Positions 34,183-42,741 of a stretch of DNA of 64,000 nt are shown here, in pieces. How positions within the stretch are numbered: position 1 is the stretch's first letter; each line of letters opens with the position of its first letter. This stretch comes from Bog-473 sp963817735 (lineage in GTDB: Bacteria; Actinomycetota; Acidimicrobiia; Acidimicrobiales; RAAP-2): assembly GCA_963817735.1 (NCBI GenBank), contig CAWFPP010000016.1, positions 165,731 to 229,730 on the forward strand, given 5' to 3'. The translations under genes were made by a program, and so were the position numbers. A model generated the notes under the pieces. That model had not been told where the DNA came from and did not search any database. It saw only the letters and a program-made list of their open reading frames with translations.

Positions 34183-35391
34183 ATGTCACAACTGGTCTCG
34201 GACCTGAACCTGCCCTACCTCGACACCGTCGGGTTGGAGCGCCGCGAGGCGATCGATGCCATTGCGGCCGCACGTGCGGTCCACTGGCTGGCGCGCTCGG
34301 AGCTCGGCTACACGGTGACCCGGCTGCAGGACGTCACGGCCATCCTGCGCGACCAGCGCTTCCACTCGGCGCTGTCCATCATTGAGCAGGCACCCGAGCT
34401 GCAGGAGTCTCGCGTGCGGGACCGCGGCGAATCGATCCTCACCATGGAAGGCCCCGGGCATGCCCGCCTGCGCCGGTTGGTGGCACCCGCCTTCACCCCG
34501 GCCTCGGCCAACCGCCTGCGCCCGACCATGCGGCGGGTGGTGGGCGCGCTCGTCGACAAGGTGGTGGCACAGGGCGAGTGCGAGCTGGTGGCCGACGTCT
34601 GCGAGCCCTATCCGATCCCGATCATCTGCGAGTTGCTCGGCGCCGCACCCGATGATTGGAAGCTGTTCTCGGGTTGGGCCACCGACATCTTCCGCATCTT
34701 CAACAACAACCTGGCCGAGGACCTCCCCCTCATCGTGCGGGCGAGCGACGAGCTCACGGACTACGTCAGCGCCATGATCACGGCACGCCGGGCCAGTCCC
34801 CGCGACGACCTGCTGAGTGACCTCATCGCCATCGAGGAGGAGGGTGACCGGCTCTCCACCGACGAAATGGCCATGCTGGCGCAGGCGGTGCTCATGGCGG
34901 GAACCGACACCACCCGCAACCAGCTCGCCTGCTCGGTGGCGCTCTTCACCGAACACCCCGACCAGTGGGCGCTGCTGGCGGAACGACCCGACCTTGCCGG
35001 CCGGGCCGTGGAGGAGTCGATGCGCTACCTGGGCGCGGTGCGGGGCACGGCGCGGTTTGCCGCCGAAGACGTCGTCTACCGCGACGTGCTGTTCCCGCAG
35101 GGCACCCTGGTGGCCACCTCGCTGGCCGGGGCCAACCGGGACCCGGAGGCCTTCGACGATCCGGACGTCTTCGACATCACGCGGGAGCGGCGCACGGCCC
35201 AGATGACCTTCGGGTCGGGCATCCATTTCTGCATGGGGGCCGCACTGGCCCGGGCCGAGTTGCAGGAGGCCCTGCCGCTGCTGGCCCGGCGGCTGCCCGG
35301 GCTGGTGCGCAACGGCGACGTCGAATGGAAGCCGTCGTCGTTCGGCATCTGGGGCCCGGCGCGCCTGCCGCTGCGCTTCGAGCCCTCGTAG
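34183..35391 (+). CDS. Cytochrome P450
   Basis: It is a 402-residue soluble bacterial P450 monooxygenase. The I-helix oxygen-activation motif AGTDTTRN is near 239-246, the ExxR is E-S-M-R near 277-280, and the heme-binding motif is FGSGIHFCMGAALAR with axial Cys350. It needs ferredoxin and reductase partners; none is adjacent. The ATG follows a short leader and fits the CYP start. Its substrate is unknown. It converges with the transglutaminase operon, with 6 bp between the stops. Confidence 0.95.
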   Translation: MSQLVSDLNLPYLDTVGLERREAIDAIAAARAVHWLARSELGYTVTRLQDVTAILRDQRFHSALSIIEQAPELQESRVRDRGESILTMEGPGHARLRRLVAPAFTPASANRLRPTMRRVVGALVDKVVAQGECELVADVCEPYPIPIICELLGAAPDDWKLFSGWATDIFRIFNNNLAEDLPLIVRASDELTDYVSAMITARRASPRDDLLSDLIAIEEEGDRLSTDEMAMLAQAVLMAGTDTTRNQLACSVALFTEHPDQWALLAERPDLAGRAVEESMRYLGAVRGTARFAAEDVVYRDVLFPQGTLVATSLAGANRDPEAFDDPDVFDITRERRTAQMTFGSGIHFCMGAALARAELQEALPLLARRLPGLVRNGDVEWKPSSFGIWGPARLPLRFEPS

Positions 35392-35397
35392 CCGCGG

Positions 35398-37488
35398 TCA
35401 GTCCCGCGCCCCCGAGCCCACCGGCACGGGCGTTTCGGGCGCGGGGAGCGGCACGGCCTTCGCACCTCGGCGGGGGCGGACCCGGGCCCGCCGGGCCTCC
35501 TGCACCATGGCGCGCTGCGCGGCGCGCGGCGGATCGTGGCCCCCATACGCGCTCTCTTCCACCGACGAGGCCAGCCGGCTCCAGGTCGACGCCCCGTTTC
35601 CCATGCGCGCATCGAGCCGGACCGCATACTCCGTGAGAGTCTCGGCCGTCCGGCGCGGGCAGCCCGCCCGGCGGCCCATGTGCTCGGCTCGGCGCGCCAC
35701 CTCCTCCGCCCACGTCGCCGGCCGGGACCGGCGCCAGCGGACCGCGACCGCCACCAGGCCGGCCGCCACCAGCACCACCGACGCGGGCGCGAGCGGGACG
35801 CGCCGCAGAACCGAGCCCACGTCGTGCAGGGCCACCGAGCCCGGGCTCGGTGCGGTGAGCGGCACCACCGCCGTCGGGTCGAAGTTCTGCCAGCCGTAGC
35901 CGGGGAACCACACCTGCACCCAGGCGTGGGCGTCGCTGGCGTGCACCTGGTACAGGTCGGTGATCGGGTCGTAGCCCCCCGGCACGTACCCCACGGCCTC
36001 GCGGGCGGGGATGCCGAGTGAGCGCAGCATCACCGCCAGCGAGGTGGAGATCTGCTCGCAGAAGCCGACCCGGTTGCCGAAGAGGAACTCGTCGACGGTG
36101 TCGGCGCCGGGTGGGAGTGGCGGAATGTCCAGCGAGTAGTGCGTGTGCGCGCCCATCCAATCGATGAGCGACTGCACCTTGCCGTAGGTCGTGGTGTCGT
36201 GTGCCGTCACGGCGCGGGCCAACGCGAGCACGCGCGGGTAGGCGTGCGGCAACTGCTCTTCCTGCCGCGCCACCTCGGGAGGGAGCGTGAAGGAATCGTC
36301 GTCCGCCCTGAGTTGCGCCGGTGTGGCCGTGCTCACCTGTGAGTCGACCGTGTAGATGGACCCGGCGCCCAGGCCCAGCGGGGACACGATGGTGCCGTCG
36401 CTGGCCACGTAGACCTTGCCGGACGGGAACCAGAGCTCCCCCGCGCTCTCGGCGTGGAAGACGAGGTTGGCCGTGGGGCTGGCGACGTAGAACGTCTGCA
36501 GGTCGCTCTGCCCGAATGGCACGGCACCGAGCGAAATCGGGAGGATGAACGGCGAGGTCTCGCGCAAGGGGTGCCGCGGCTGGGGCTGTGATTCGGTCCA
36601 GCTCTGGCCCTGCCAGGTGTCGAAGGTCTCCCCCACCCAGTACGACGGGAGCTGCGCCCTGACCTGCATCACCAGTGTGTTGCCCAGGCTTCCCCGCAGC
36701 GCCGTGTTGAGGCTGCCGGCGAAGCCGAGGTAGCCGCCGACGCGGATCCGGCTGGTGGGACTGCCGGGACGGGACAGTTGCGCCGCGACGCCGGAGTCGC
36801 CGGCCAGCGCCCCCGGCGTCGCCACCGAACCGCCGGCCCCGGCCCGCGCCATGAAAGAGACCCGGGACGAGACGACGGGTGCCGGCAGGACCAGGAAGAC
36901 AGCGGCGGCAGCCGTTGATGCGGCCGCCAGCGCCAGGACCAGACCCGTCGTCGACAGCCGGCCCCCGCCACTGGCCGACGTCCACATCTCCGTCAGGCCC
37001 CACAGGCAGCAGGAAGCCCAGGCCACGACGTAGAGCCCGAAGCGGAGGTCGATGGCGAAGGCGCCGCCCACCGCCATCAGGCCCGCCGATGCGGCGAGGG
37101 TGAAGAGCAGGTCGCGGCGCGAGGGCACGTGGAAGGAGTGGACGACCAACACGGCGACCAGGAGGAACGTCAACGGGTTCACGACGACCGCGATGCCGCC
37201 CGCCGGTGAGCTGACCTCGTGGAAGAACCAGACGCACGCGGCGATCGCGCCCGCTGCCACCATGACCTTCACCCACCCGGGGGGCCCGGCCCGCGTGGCG
37301 TGCGAGAAGGCCGTGCCGACCGAGACGAGCAGCATGGCCGCGACCGCCGTCGTCCAGGCGATCTCCTGCAGCGAGGCACAGGCGGCGATCGCCACCAGCA
37401 CCGCACCCAGGCAGGCGATCCGCAGCCGGACCGAATCCTCGGGGACGCCCGGCCGGTTGGCCGTGCGGACCGCCGCGACGAGGTTCAC
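35398..37488 (-). CDS. Transglutaminase-like membrane protein (DUF3488/TgpA family)
   Basis: It is a 696-residue membrane protein. The first about 210 residues hold about six spans (DUF3488, TgpA N-terminal part). A large periplasmic/extracytoplasmic region follows, ending in a transglutaminase core with catalytic Cys in GFCEQISTSLAVMLRSLGIPAREAVGYVPG (about 474), His in DAHAWVQVWFPG (about 518) and Asp in NFDPTAV (about 536). A final span and a cytoplasmic DUF4129 tail complete it. In this family the enzyme may crosslink or cleave envelope proteins. It is the last gene of the moxR-DUF58-transglutaminase operon, overlapping DUF58 by 4 nt. Confidence 0.93.
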   Translation of the reverse strand: MNLVAAVRTANRPGVPEDSVRLRIACLGAVLVAIAACASLQEIAWTTAVAAMLLVSVGTAFSHATRAGPPGWVKVMVAAGAIAACVWFFHEVSSPAGGIAVVVNPLTFLLVAVLVVHSFHVPSRRDLLFTLAASAGLMAVGGAFAIDLRFGLYVVAWASCCLWGLTEMWTSASGGGRLSTTGLVLALAAASTAAAAVFLVLPAPVVSSRVSFMARAGAGGSVATPGALAGDSGVAAQLSRPGSPTSRIRVGGYLGFAGSLNTALRGSLGNTLVMQVRAQLPSYWVGETFDTWQGQSWTESQPQPRHPLRETSPFILPISLGAVPFGQSDLQTFYVASPTANLVFHAESAGELWFPSGKVYVASDGTIVSPLGLGAGSIYTVDSQVSTATPAQLRADDDSFTLPPEVARQEEQLPHAYPRVLALARAVTAHDTTTYGKVQSLIDWMGAHTHYSLDIPPLPPGADTVDEFLFGNRVGFCEQISTSLAVMLRSLGIPAREAVGYVPGGYDPITDLYQVHASDAHAWVQVWFPGYGWQNFDPTAVVPLTAPSPGSVALHDVGSVLRRVPLAPASVVLVAAGLVAVAVRWRRSRPATWAEEVARRAEHMGRRAGCPRRTAETLTEYAVRLDARMGNGASTWSRLASSVEESAYGGHDPPRAAQRAMVQEARRARVRPRRGAKAVPLPAPETPVPVGSGARD

Positions 37489-38369
37489 GGCCCGGCGACG
37501 GCGCGGGCGAGGCGACGACCGGCACTGCGCCGGTCGCGCACCGTCGCCCGGACCGGGCCCGAGGCCTCCGTCGTCACGAGCAGGACAGGAACGCTCCCCT
37601 CGAGCAGGGCGACAACGGAAGCGAGGGCGTCTTCGGCCACGCGCTCGGCCGCGTCCGGGTCGCGGGGCAGTTCGACGACGATCGTCACCGGCTCTGCCGC
37701 CGGACGTTCCACTTCCCGCACCATCAGCCGCCCGGCGTGGGCCGTCGAGCGCCAGTGGACGAGCCGCCGGCTGTCGCCCGGCGTGTAGGGGCGGGCGCCG
37801 CGGGGCAACCCTTCGTCGGTCCGCGGGCGGGCGAGCAGGTCACCGGCGCCTTCGTCCGGTCGCAGCTGAGCGGGCGGCGCGTGGCCGCAGCGGGGCGACA
37901 CGTGGAGCGCCGACGGCAGGGGCAGCCGCACCCGCCTGGTCCACCATTGGAGCGCGAACGGCGCAGCCGACTCGATATCGACCTCGACCGTGTCGTGCAC
38001 GCCGCGGCGCACCGGCAGCACGGTCACGACCTCGTCGGCCGCGCCGCGCCGCCCGCGGGGCCCGACGAACACCTCGGGCCCCGGCGGCACGACGGGACGG
38101 ACGCGCACGCGGCTGCGGGAATCGACGGACAGCTGGACCGGAAGGCCGGCGCTGCCGTCACCGGGCGCGCTGCGCACGCACACCCGGGCCCGCGTGACGA
38201 CCACGAAGGGACCCAGAATCCCGATGAGGAGGACGCCGAAGACGAGGTCGCCCATGACCTGCACCCACCCGGAGCCCGCGTTGTGGGCGACCAGCCACCA
38301 CAGGCCGATGACGAGCACACCCGCGACCATCGGCGCCCGGGGGCGGGCCGGCCGCGCCCAGCGGCTCAC
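37485..38369 (-). CDS. DUF58 domain protein
   Basis: It is a 294-residue protein. Two N-terminal spans (MVAGVLVIGLWWLVA and LVFGVLLIGILGPFVVV) precede a VWA-like DUF58 domain, with the family hallmark RPYTPGDSRRLVHWRSTAHAGRLMVRE. DUF58 proteins accompany MoxR AAA ATPases and transglutaminase-like proteins, and are thought to be chaperone partners in envelope or metalloprotein assembly. It overlaps both neighbours by 4 nt (ATGA). Confidence 0.95.
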   Translation of the reverse strand: MSRWARPARPRAPMVAGVLVIGLWWLVAHNAGSGWVQVMGDLVFGVLLIGILGPFVVVTRARVCVRSAPGDGSAGLPVQLSVDSRSRVRVRPVVPPGPEVFVGPRGRRGAADEVVTVLPVRRGVHDTVEVDIESAAPFALQWWTRRVRLPLPSALHVSPRCGHAPPAQLRPDEGAGDLLARPRTDEGLPRGARPYTPGDSRRLVHWRSTAHAGRLMVREVERPAAEPVTIVVELPRDPDAAERVAEDALASVVALLEGSVPVLLVTTEASGPVRATVRDRRSAGRRLARAVAGP

Positions 38370-39331
38370 GGCCTGGGCGTGGGGGTCGCTTCGAGGAGGT
38401 CCGCCATGACCGCGGCCGCGCGGTCGCCGCCGCCGTCGGGGTCAAGGGTAACGATGCGGTGGGACAGGCAGGCCGGTGCGACCGCCTTCACGTCGTTGGG
38501 CACCACGTAGGGCCGCGCGTCGAGCACCGCATGGGCCTGGGCGGCCCGGATGAGCCAGATGGCGGCGCGGGGACTGGCGCCGAGATGCACGCCGGGCGCC
38601 GTCCGGCTGGCCCGGCAGAGCTCCACCGCGTAGGCCGCGACCGCCTCGTGCACGGCGACGGCCTCCGTGGCGTCCTGGGCGCGCCGCCATTCCGAGGTCG
38701 TGCAGACCGGACGCAGTTCGGCCAGGGCGTAGGTGCCGCCGCCGTGGAGCGCCAGCCGCACCTCCTGGGCGGCGTCGGGGTAGCCGATCGACGTGGCCAT
38801 GGCGAAGCGATCGAGCTGGCTCTCCACCAGTGGGAAGGTGCCGCGCTGGGACTGCGGGTTCTGCGTGGCGATCACCAGGTGCGGCTGGGGCAGCGGCCAC
38901 GACTGGCCGTCGACGCTGACCTGGCGCTCCTCCATCGTCTCGAGGAGAGCCGACTGCGTGCGGGGCGGCGTGCGGTTCAACTCGTCCACCAGCACCACGT
39001 GCGCGAAGACCGGGCCGGGCCGGAAATCCCAGGTCCCGGTGTCGGGCATGAACACCGAGACGCCCGTGATGTCGGAGGGCAGCAGGTCGGGGTGGCCCTG
39101 CACCCGCGACAGCTCGGCACCGAGGGAAACGGCGAGGGCGCGGGCCAGCACCGTCTTGCCCACGCCCGGCACGTCCTCAATCAGGAGATGGCCACCCGAG
39201 AGCGCCGCGACGACCGCGGCGACCAACGCTCCCTCGCTCCCGAGCACCACCTGCTCGAGGTTGTGCACCAGGGCCCGTCCGAGGGCGACGGCGTCTTCCA
39301 GATCGCGGACGCGCTCGTCGACGACGCTCAC
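38366..39331 (-). CDS. MoxR-family AAA+ ATPase
   Basis: It is a 321-residue AAA_3/MoxR ATPase, thought to act as a chaperone for assembly of envelope or VWA partners such as the following DUF58 protein. Walker A is VPGVGKTVLA (54-63), and Walker B is HVVLVDELNRTPPRTQSALLE (from 111). Sensor and arginine-finger regions follow, with ATQNPQSQRGTFPLVESQLDRF. The GTG start at 39331 gives a normal MoxR N-terminus. An earlier in-frame extension is open but proline- and glycine-rich and unlikely. It is the first gene of a three-gene operon. Confidence 0.95.
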   Translation of the reverse strand: MSVVDERVRDLEDAVALGRALVHNLEQVVLGSEGALVAAVVAALSGGHLLIEDVPGVGKTVLARALAVSLGAELSRVQGHPDLLPSDITGVSVFMPDTGTWDFRPGPVFAHVVLVDELNRTPPRTQSALLETMEERQVSVDGQSWPLPQPHLVIATQNPQSQRGTFPLVESQLDRFAMATSIGYPDAAQEVRLALHGGGTYALAELRPVCTTSEWRRAQDATEAVAVHEAVAAYAVELCRASRTAPGVHLGASPRAAIWLIRAAQAHAVLDARPYVVPNDVKAVAPACLSHRIVTLDPDGGGDRAAAVMADLLEATPTPRP

Positions 39332-39505
39332 CGGGTCACCGCCGTGCCGTGGGCCATGGATGCCAAGACTACGGGGGTGGCGGGTGCCGCCCGTACCCGG
39401 TCCCTCCCCTCCCTTGCGGCCGGAAGCGGCTCCACCTGGGCTCCGAAGGGGGCGGCGGCGTCCCGTCCCCGCTGAGGGCGTCAAATTGTCACGCTGTTGA
39501 TGCTG

Positions 39506-39928
39506 TTAGGGCAGGACGGCCGTCGCCTCACCCACGAGCTTGTCCTCGCCCTCGCCGTTGGACAGCGTCACCGCCATGTCCACCAGCTTCCTTCCGTCGT
39601 CTTCGCGCTTGGCCGTCACGACGATCTTGGAGGACAGCACCTCGTCCGGCCAGGTCTGGCGCGCGAAACGGACCTGGTACCGCGTCACGTTGCCGACGCC
39701 GACGTAGTCCGTCAACGCGGTGCCCAAGAGGCCCATGGAGAACATGCCGTGCCCGAACACGCTCGGCTGGCCGGCCTTTTGCGCCGCCACCTCGTCGTGG
39801 TGCATCGGGTTGAAGTCCCCCGACGCCCCGGCGTACCGCACCAGATCCGTCCGGGTCAGCGTGTGCGTGATGACCGGCGCCTCGTCGCCCACCTGCACAT
39901 CCTCGAAGGACAGCTTTCTCTCACCCAT
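39506..39928 (-). CDS. MaoC-family dehydratase, HadB-like catalytic subunit
   Basis: It is a 140-residue single hotdog-fold hydratase. The hydratase 2 motif GDFNPMHHDEVAAQKAG (37-53) provides the catalytic Asp and His, followed by SVFGHGMFSMGLL. In mycobacteria the HadB subunit pairs with HadA or HadC to dehydrate (3R)-hydroxyacyl-ACP in fatty or mycolic acid elongation. A HadA-like partner lies directly upstream, so a heterodimeric dehydratase is likely. The gap between the genes is 29 bp and contains a GGGAGA-type ribosome site. Confidence 0.93.
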   Translation of the reverse strand: MGERKLSFEDVQVGDEAPVITHTLTRTDLVRYAGASGDFNPMHHDEVAAQKAGQPSVFGHGMFSMGLLGTALTDYVGVGNVTRYQVRFARQTWPDEVLSSKIVVTAKREDDGRKLVDMAVTLSNGEGEDKLVGEATAVLP

Positions 39929-39957
39929 CGTCTCGATCTCCCGTCGATTGCCCGGGC

Positions 39958-40473
39958 CTAGGCCCGGTGGATCAGGTTGAAGCGTGCCGTGACGACCGGC
40001 TCGCCGGTCGACTCCTCGCGCCAGTTGGTCTCCGTGCAGATGAAGGTCATCGTCCGTCCCTTCGACTCCTTCTGGTACGCGTCGGAGATGAAGCCTTCGC
40101 CGATGAGGACGTCGCCCACCTGAATGGGCCGGTGATAGAGGAACTCCTGCTCGCCGTGGAGGATCAGTCCTCCCTTGGCCATCAGCGGCCCCATCGCCTT
40201 CATCATCGGACCGCCCGTCGGCGCGTCGGTCGGCTGGATCTCCGCGAATTTGCCGGAGAACTCCATGGCGAAGGGCCACGTCGGCGGCGCCGGGATGTTG
40301 TCGAAGCCGGCCTGCCTGGCCGCCTCGGGGTCGTGGTAGATCGGGCTGGTACTCAGCAACGCGTCGGCGAAGTGCTGTACCGGTCCCCGCTCCACGACCA
40401 CCTTGGACGAGCCGGTCGGCTCCCCGATGATGCTCTTGAGCACCTCTTCCTGTGATGCGGCACCGTCTGCCAC
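39958..40473 (-). CDS. MaoC-like dehydratase N-terminal domain protein, HadA-like partner subunit
   Basis: It is a 171-residue hotdog protein of the MaoC_dehydratas_N (FAS1-like) type, with VQHFADALLSTSPIYHDPEAARQAG and PIQVGDVLIGEGFISDAYQKESKG, and no complete Asp/His hydratase pair. This fits HadA, the non-catalytic, substrate-binding partner of HadB. The GTG start at 40473 sits in a direct 10-bp tandem duplication (caccgtctgc twice, 40461-40480), so the second copy may have created the present start. It is divergent from the nitroreductase gene; about 170 bp separate them. Confidence 0.88.
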   Translation of the reverse strand: MADGAASQEEVLKSIIGEPTGSSKVVVERGPVQHFADALLSTSPIYHDPEAARQAGFDNIPAPPTWPFAMEFSGKFAEIQPTDAPTGGPMMKAMGPLMAKGGLILHGEQEFLYHRPIQVGDVLIGEGFISDAYQKESKGRTMTFICTETNWREESTGEPVVTARFNLIHRA

Positions 40474-40644
40474 CGTCTGCCTCCTGTCCGTCCGCCGTCC
40501 ATCCCCACCACGCCGTCCTGGCGGGCACCGGCCCGGCGTCGATGCAGCGCCAAAGGTAGCGGCGTCACCTCGGCGGCGCCCAATCCGCGCCGGCTCCGGG
40601 TCCATGCGGTGCCCCCGCCCCGTGGGTCGGTACCATCGGCCGCC

Positions 40645-41250
40645 ATGCCGGACTTCTTCGAGGTGGTGCACACCCAGCGGGCCGCTCGCACCTTCCTCCC
40701 CGATGACGTCGACGACGCCACCGTGGCGCGGATCCTCACCGCGGCGACCCACGCGCCGAGCGCGGAGAACAGCCAGCCCTTCGTCTTCGTCGTCGTGCGC
40801 GATGCCGCCGAGCGCGCCGCCATCGGCGCGCTGACGGCGCGCCTCTGGGAGGGCGGTGCCAAGGCGGTCGAGGAGCAGCGCCTCTCCCCCGGCTTCCTGG
40901 CGGACGTCCACCACGGTGCCACCGGTGGCGTCGCCGGCGCACCCGTGCTGGTGGTCGTGTGCGGCGACACCCGCCTGACCCACCCCAACGCCATGGACGC
41001 CTCCGTCTTCCCGGCGGTGCAGAACCTGCTGCTGGCCGCCCACGCGCTCGGCCTGGGGTCGACGCTGACCACGTTGCCCGTCCTCGGGGGAGACGAGCTG
41101 TCCACGCTCCTCGGCCTGCCGCCCGAGATCGTGCCGGTTGCCGTCGTCCCGCTCGGCTACCTGCCCCGGCCGCTGGGCCCGCCGCGCCGCCGGCCCCTTC
41201 CGGAAAAGGCCCATCTCAATCGCTACGGGACACCCTTCCCTCCCCCATGA
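40645..41250 (+). CDS. Nitroreductase family protein
   Basis: It is a 201-residue flavin-dependent nitroreductase-like protein. The FMN-contact start VVHTQRAARTFLPDDV is followed by THAPSAENSQPFVFVVV, SVFPAVQNLLLAAHALGLGSTLTTLPV and VPLGYLP. Members reduce nitro compounds, quinones or flavins, or act in cofactor pathways. Its place before an SRPBCC protein, an amidohydrolase and an LLM oxidoreductase suggests an aromatic degradation or detoxification set. That is context only. Confidence 0.9.
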   Translation: MPDFFEVVHTQRAARTFLPDDVDDATVARILTAATHAPSAENSQPFVFVVVRDAAERAAIGALTARLWEGGAKAVEEQRLSPGFLADVHHGATGGVAGAPVLVVVCGDTRLTHPNAMDASVFPAVQNLLLAAHALGLGSTLTTLPVLGGDELSTLLGLPPEIVPVAVVPLGYLPRPLGPPRRRPLPEKAHLNRYGTPFPPP

Positions 41251-41306
41251 GCACTGTCCCGCTTCATCACTGACACCAACGTCAGGTGCGAGGGTAGGGT
41301 GAGCCG

Positions 41307-41855
41307 GTGCAAGAGCATCACCACTACGTCGACATCGAAGCCAGCGTGGACGAGCTGTGGCAGCTGTTCTGGGCGCGCATCCCCCACACCGAGACCGGCG
41401 ACGTGACGATCGACATCCTCCACCCCGGCGACGCCATCGGCGAGGGCCTGATCCGCCACTGCACATTCCGCGTGCCCAAGTGGCTGCTGACCGGCGGCAA
41501 GGGACAGTCGTGGGAGTGGCTGACCGAGGTGAAGCCGAACGTCTCGTGGAAGTACAACGCCGTCGGGCGCCCGCTGCTCTCGGAGGCCGAGGGGCACACG
41601 CGGCTGGAGGACATCGGCAACGGGACCACCCGCGTCCACTTCTCCGAGACCTATCACGCCTTCAACCCGCTGTTGCGCTCCCTCTTCGAGAAGCGCGTGC
41701 ACGCCTTCATCTCGAAGGACAACGACCGCCTCATCAAGGACTCGCTCACCGTGGGGGTGGGCTACCTGCGCAAGGCCAAGGCCAAGGCAGCTGCCAAGGC
41801 GGCCGGCGCCGACGCGGCAACGGCGAAGACGCCCGCCTCGTCCGACCCGGCGTGA
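41307..41855 (+). CDS. SRPBCC-family (START-like) protein
   Basis: It is a 182-residue helix-grip-fold protein. The typical start is YVDIEASVDELWQLFWARIP, with RLEDIGNGTTRVHFSETYH in the last strands and a long C-terminal helix. A final Ala/Lys-rich tail (KAKAKAAAKAAG) is low-complexity. Members bind hydrophobic ligands, or act as cyclases or polyketide-type aromatases. The start is GTG at 41307. The stop overlaps the amidohydrolase GTG by 4 nt, so the two are co-translated. Confidence 0.83.
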   Translation: MQEHHHYVDIEASVDELWQLFWARIPHTETGDVTIDILHPGDAIGEGLIRHCTFRVPKWLLTGGKGQSWEWLTEVKPNVSWKYNAVGRPLLSEAEGHTRLEDIGNGTTRVHFSETYHAFNPLLRSLFEKRVHAFISKDNDRLIKDSLTVGVGYLRKAKAKAAAKAAGADAATAKTPASSDPA

Positions 41856-42667
41856 CGGTCGTCGACCTCTGGGTCAACGCGCTGAGCGGCAAGGCCGCCG
41901 CGGCCTTCATGGGCCAGGCCGGGAACGAGGGCATCCCCGACCTCCTCGGTGGCGACCTGTCGTCGTCCTCCACGCTGCAGCACGTGCTCGTCGCCATGGA
42001 CAAGTCCGGTGTCGACATCGGCGTACTCGCCGCCGGCATCGCGTCCGAGGACACGGGCCCGCTGCTCAATGCGGTCGGCGCCCACCCGGACCGCCTGCGC
42101 GTCGCGCTGACCGTCGACCGCGCGGAGCGGCCCGTGCAGCAGGTCACGCGCCTGCGCGCGCTGGCCGAGCACCCGGCCGTCGTGCTGGTACGGGTCACGC
42201 CCCTCGTCGAGCAGTACCCGCTCAACGACAAGCTGTACTACCCCGTCTACGCCACCTGCGCCGAGCTCGGGCTGCCGGTATCGATCAACGTCGGCATCCC
42301 GGGCCCGCGCGTTCGCTCGGCCTGCCAGCACCCCGAGCTGCTCGAGGACGTGCTCATCGACTTCAAGGGGCTCACGGTGATCGGCGCTCACATGGGTCAC
42401 CCCTACGAAGGCCTGCTGATGCAGTACATGCTCAAGTGGCCTGATCTCTACCTCTCCAACTCGGCCTACCTGGCCAAGTACATGGACCCGGCGCTGGTCA
42501 GCTTCATGGACTCGAAGCGGGGCCTGGGTCGCGTCCTCTTCGCGTCGGACCACCCCTTCCTCCCGATGGAGCGGGCCGTGGCCGCCGCCCGGGATCTGCC
42601 TCTCTCCGACGCGGCGGCCGATGCGTATCTCGGCGGCACGGCGGTCCGTCTGCTGCACCTCGGCTGA
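41852..42667 (+). CDS. Amidohydrolase family protein (Amidohydrolase_2, PF04909-type)
   Basis: It is a 271-residue TIM-barrel protein of the Amidohydrolase_2/ACMSD-like group. Visible features are GADIGVLAAG-like early strands (DIGVLAAGIASED), the metal-ligand region VIGAHMGHPYEG with His, LYLSNSAYLAKYMDPALVSFM, and the final RVLFASDHPFLPMERAV (Asp ligand). The N-terminal HxH metal motif usually found after the first strand is not obvious, so activity may be altered. In this group the reactions include non-oxidative decarboxylation and hydrolysis of cyclic compounds. Confidence 0.85.
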   Translation: MTVVDLWVNALSGKAAAAFMGQAGNEGIPDLLGGDLSSSSTLQHVLVAMDKSGVDIGVLAAGIASEDTGPLLNAVGAHPDRLRVALTVDRAERPVQQVTRLRALAEHPAVVLVRVTPLVEQYPLNDKLYYPVYATCAELGLPVSINVGIPGPRVRSACQHPELLEDVLIDFKGLTVIGAHMGHPYEGLLMQYMLKWPDLYLSNSAYLAKYMDPALVSFMDSKRGLGRVLFASDHPFLPMERAVAAARDLPLSDAAADAYLGGTAVRLLHLG

Positions 42668-42741
42668 TCCCCCACTGGTCCGAACCGCTGCGGTCCGATC
42701 CACCGCGCGCGGCCGGGATGTCTCCCGGTACCGTGCGTCCA

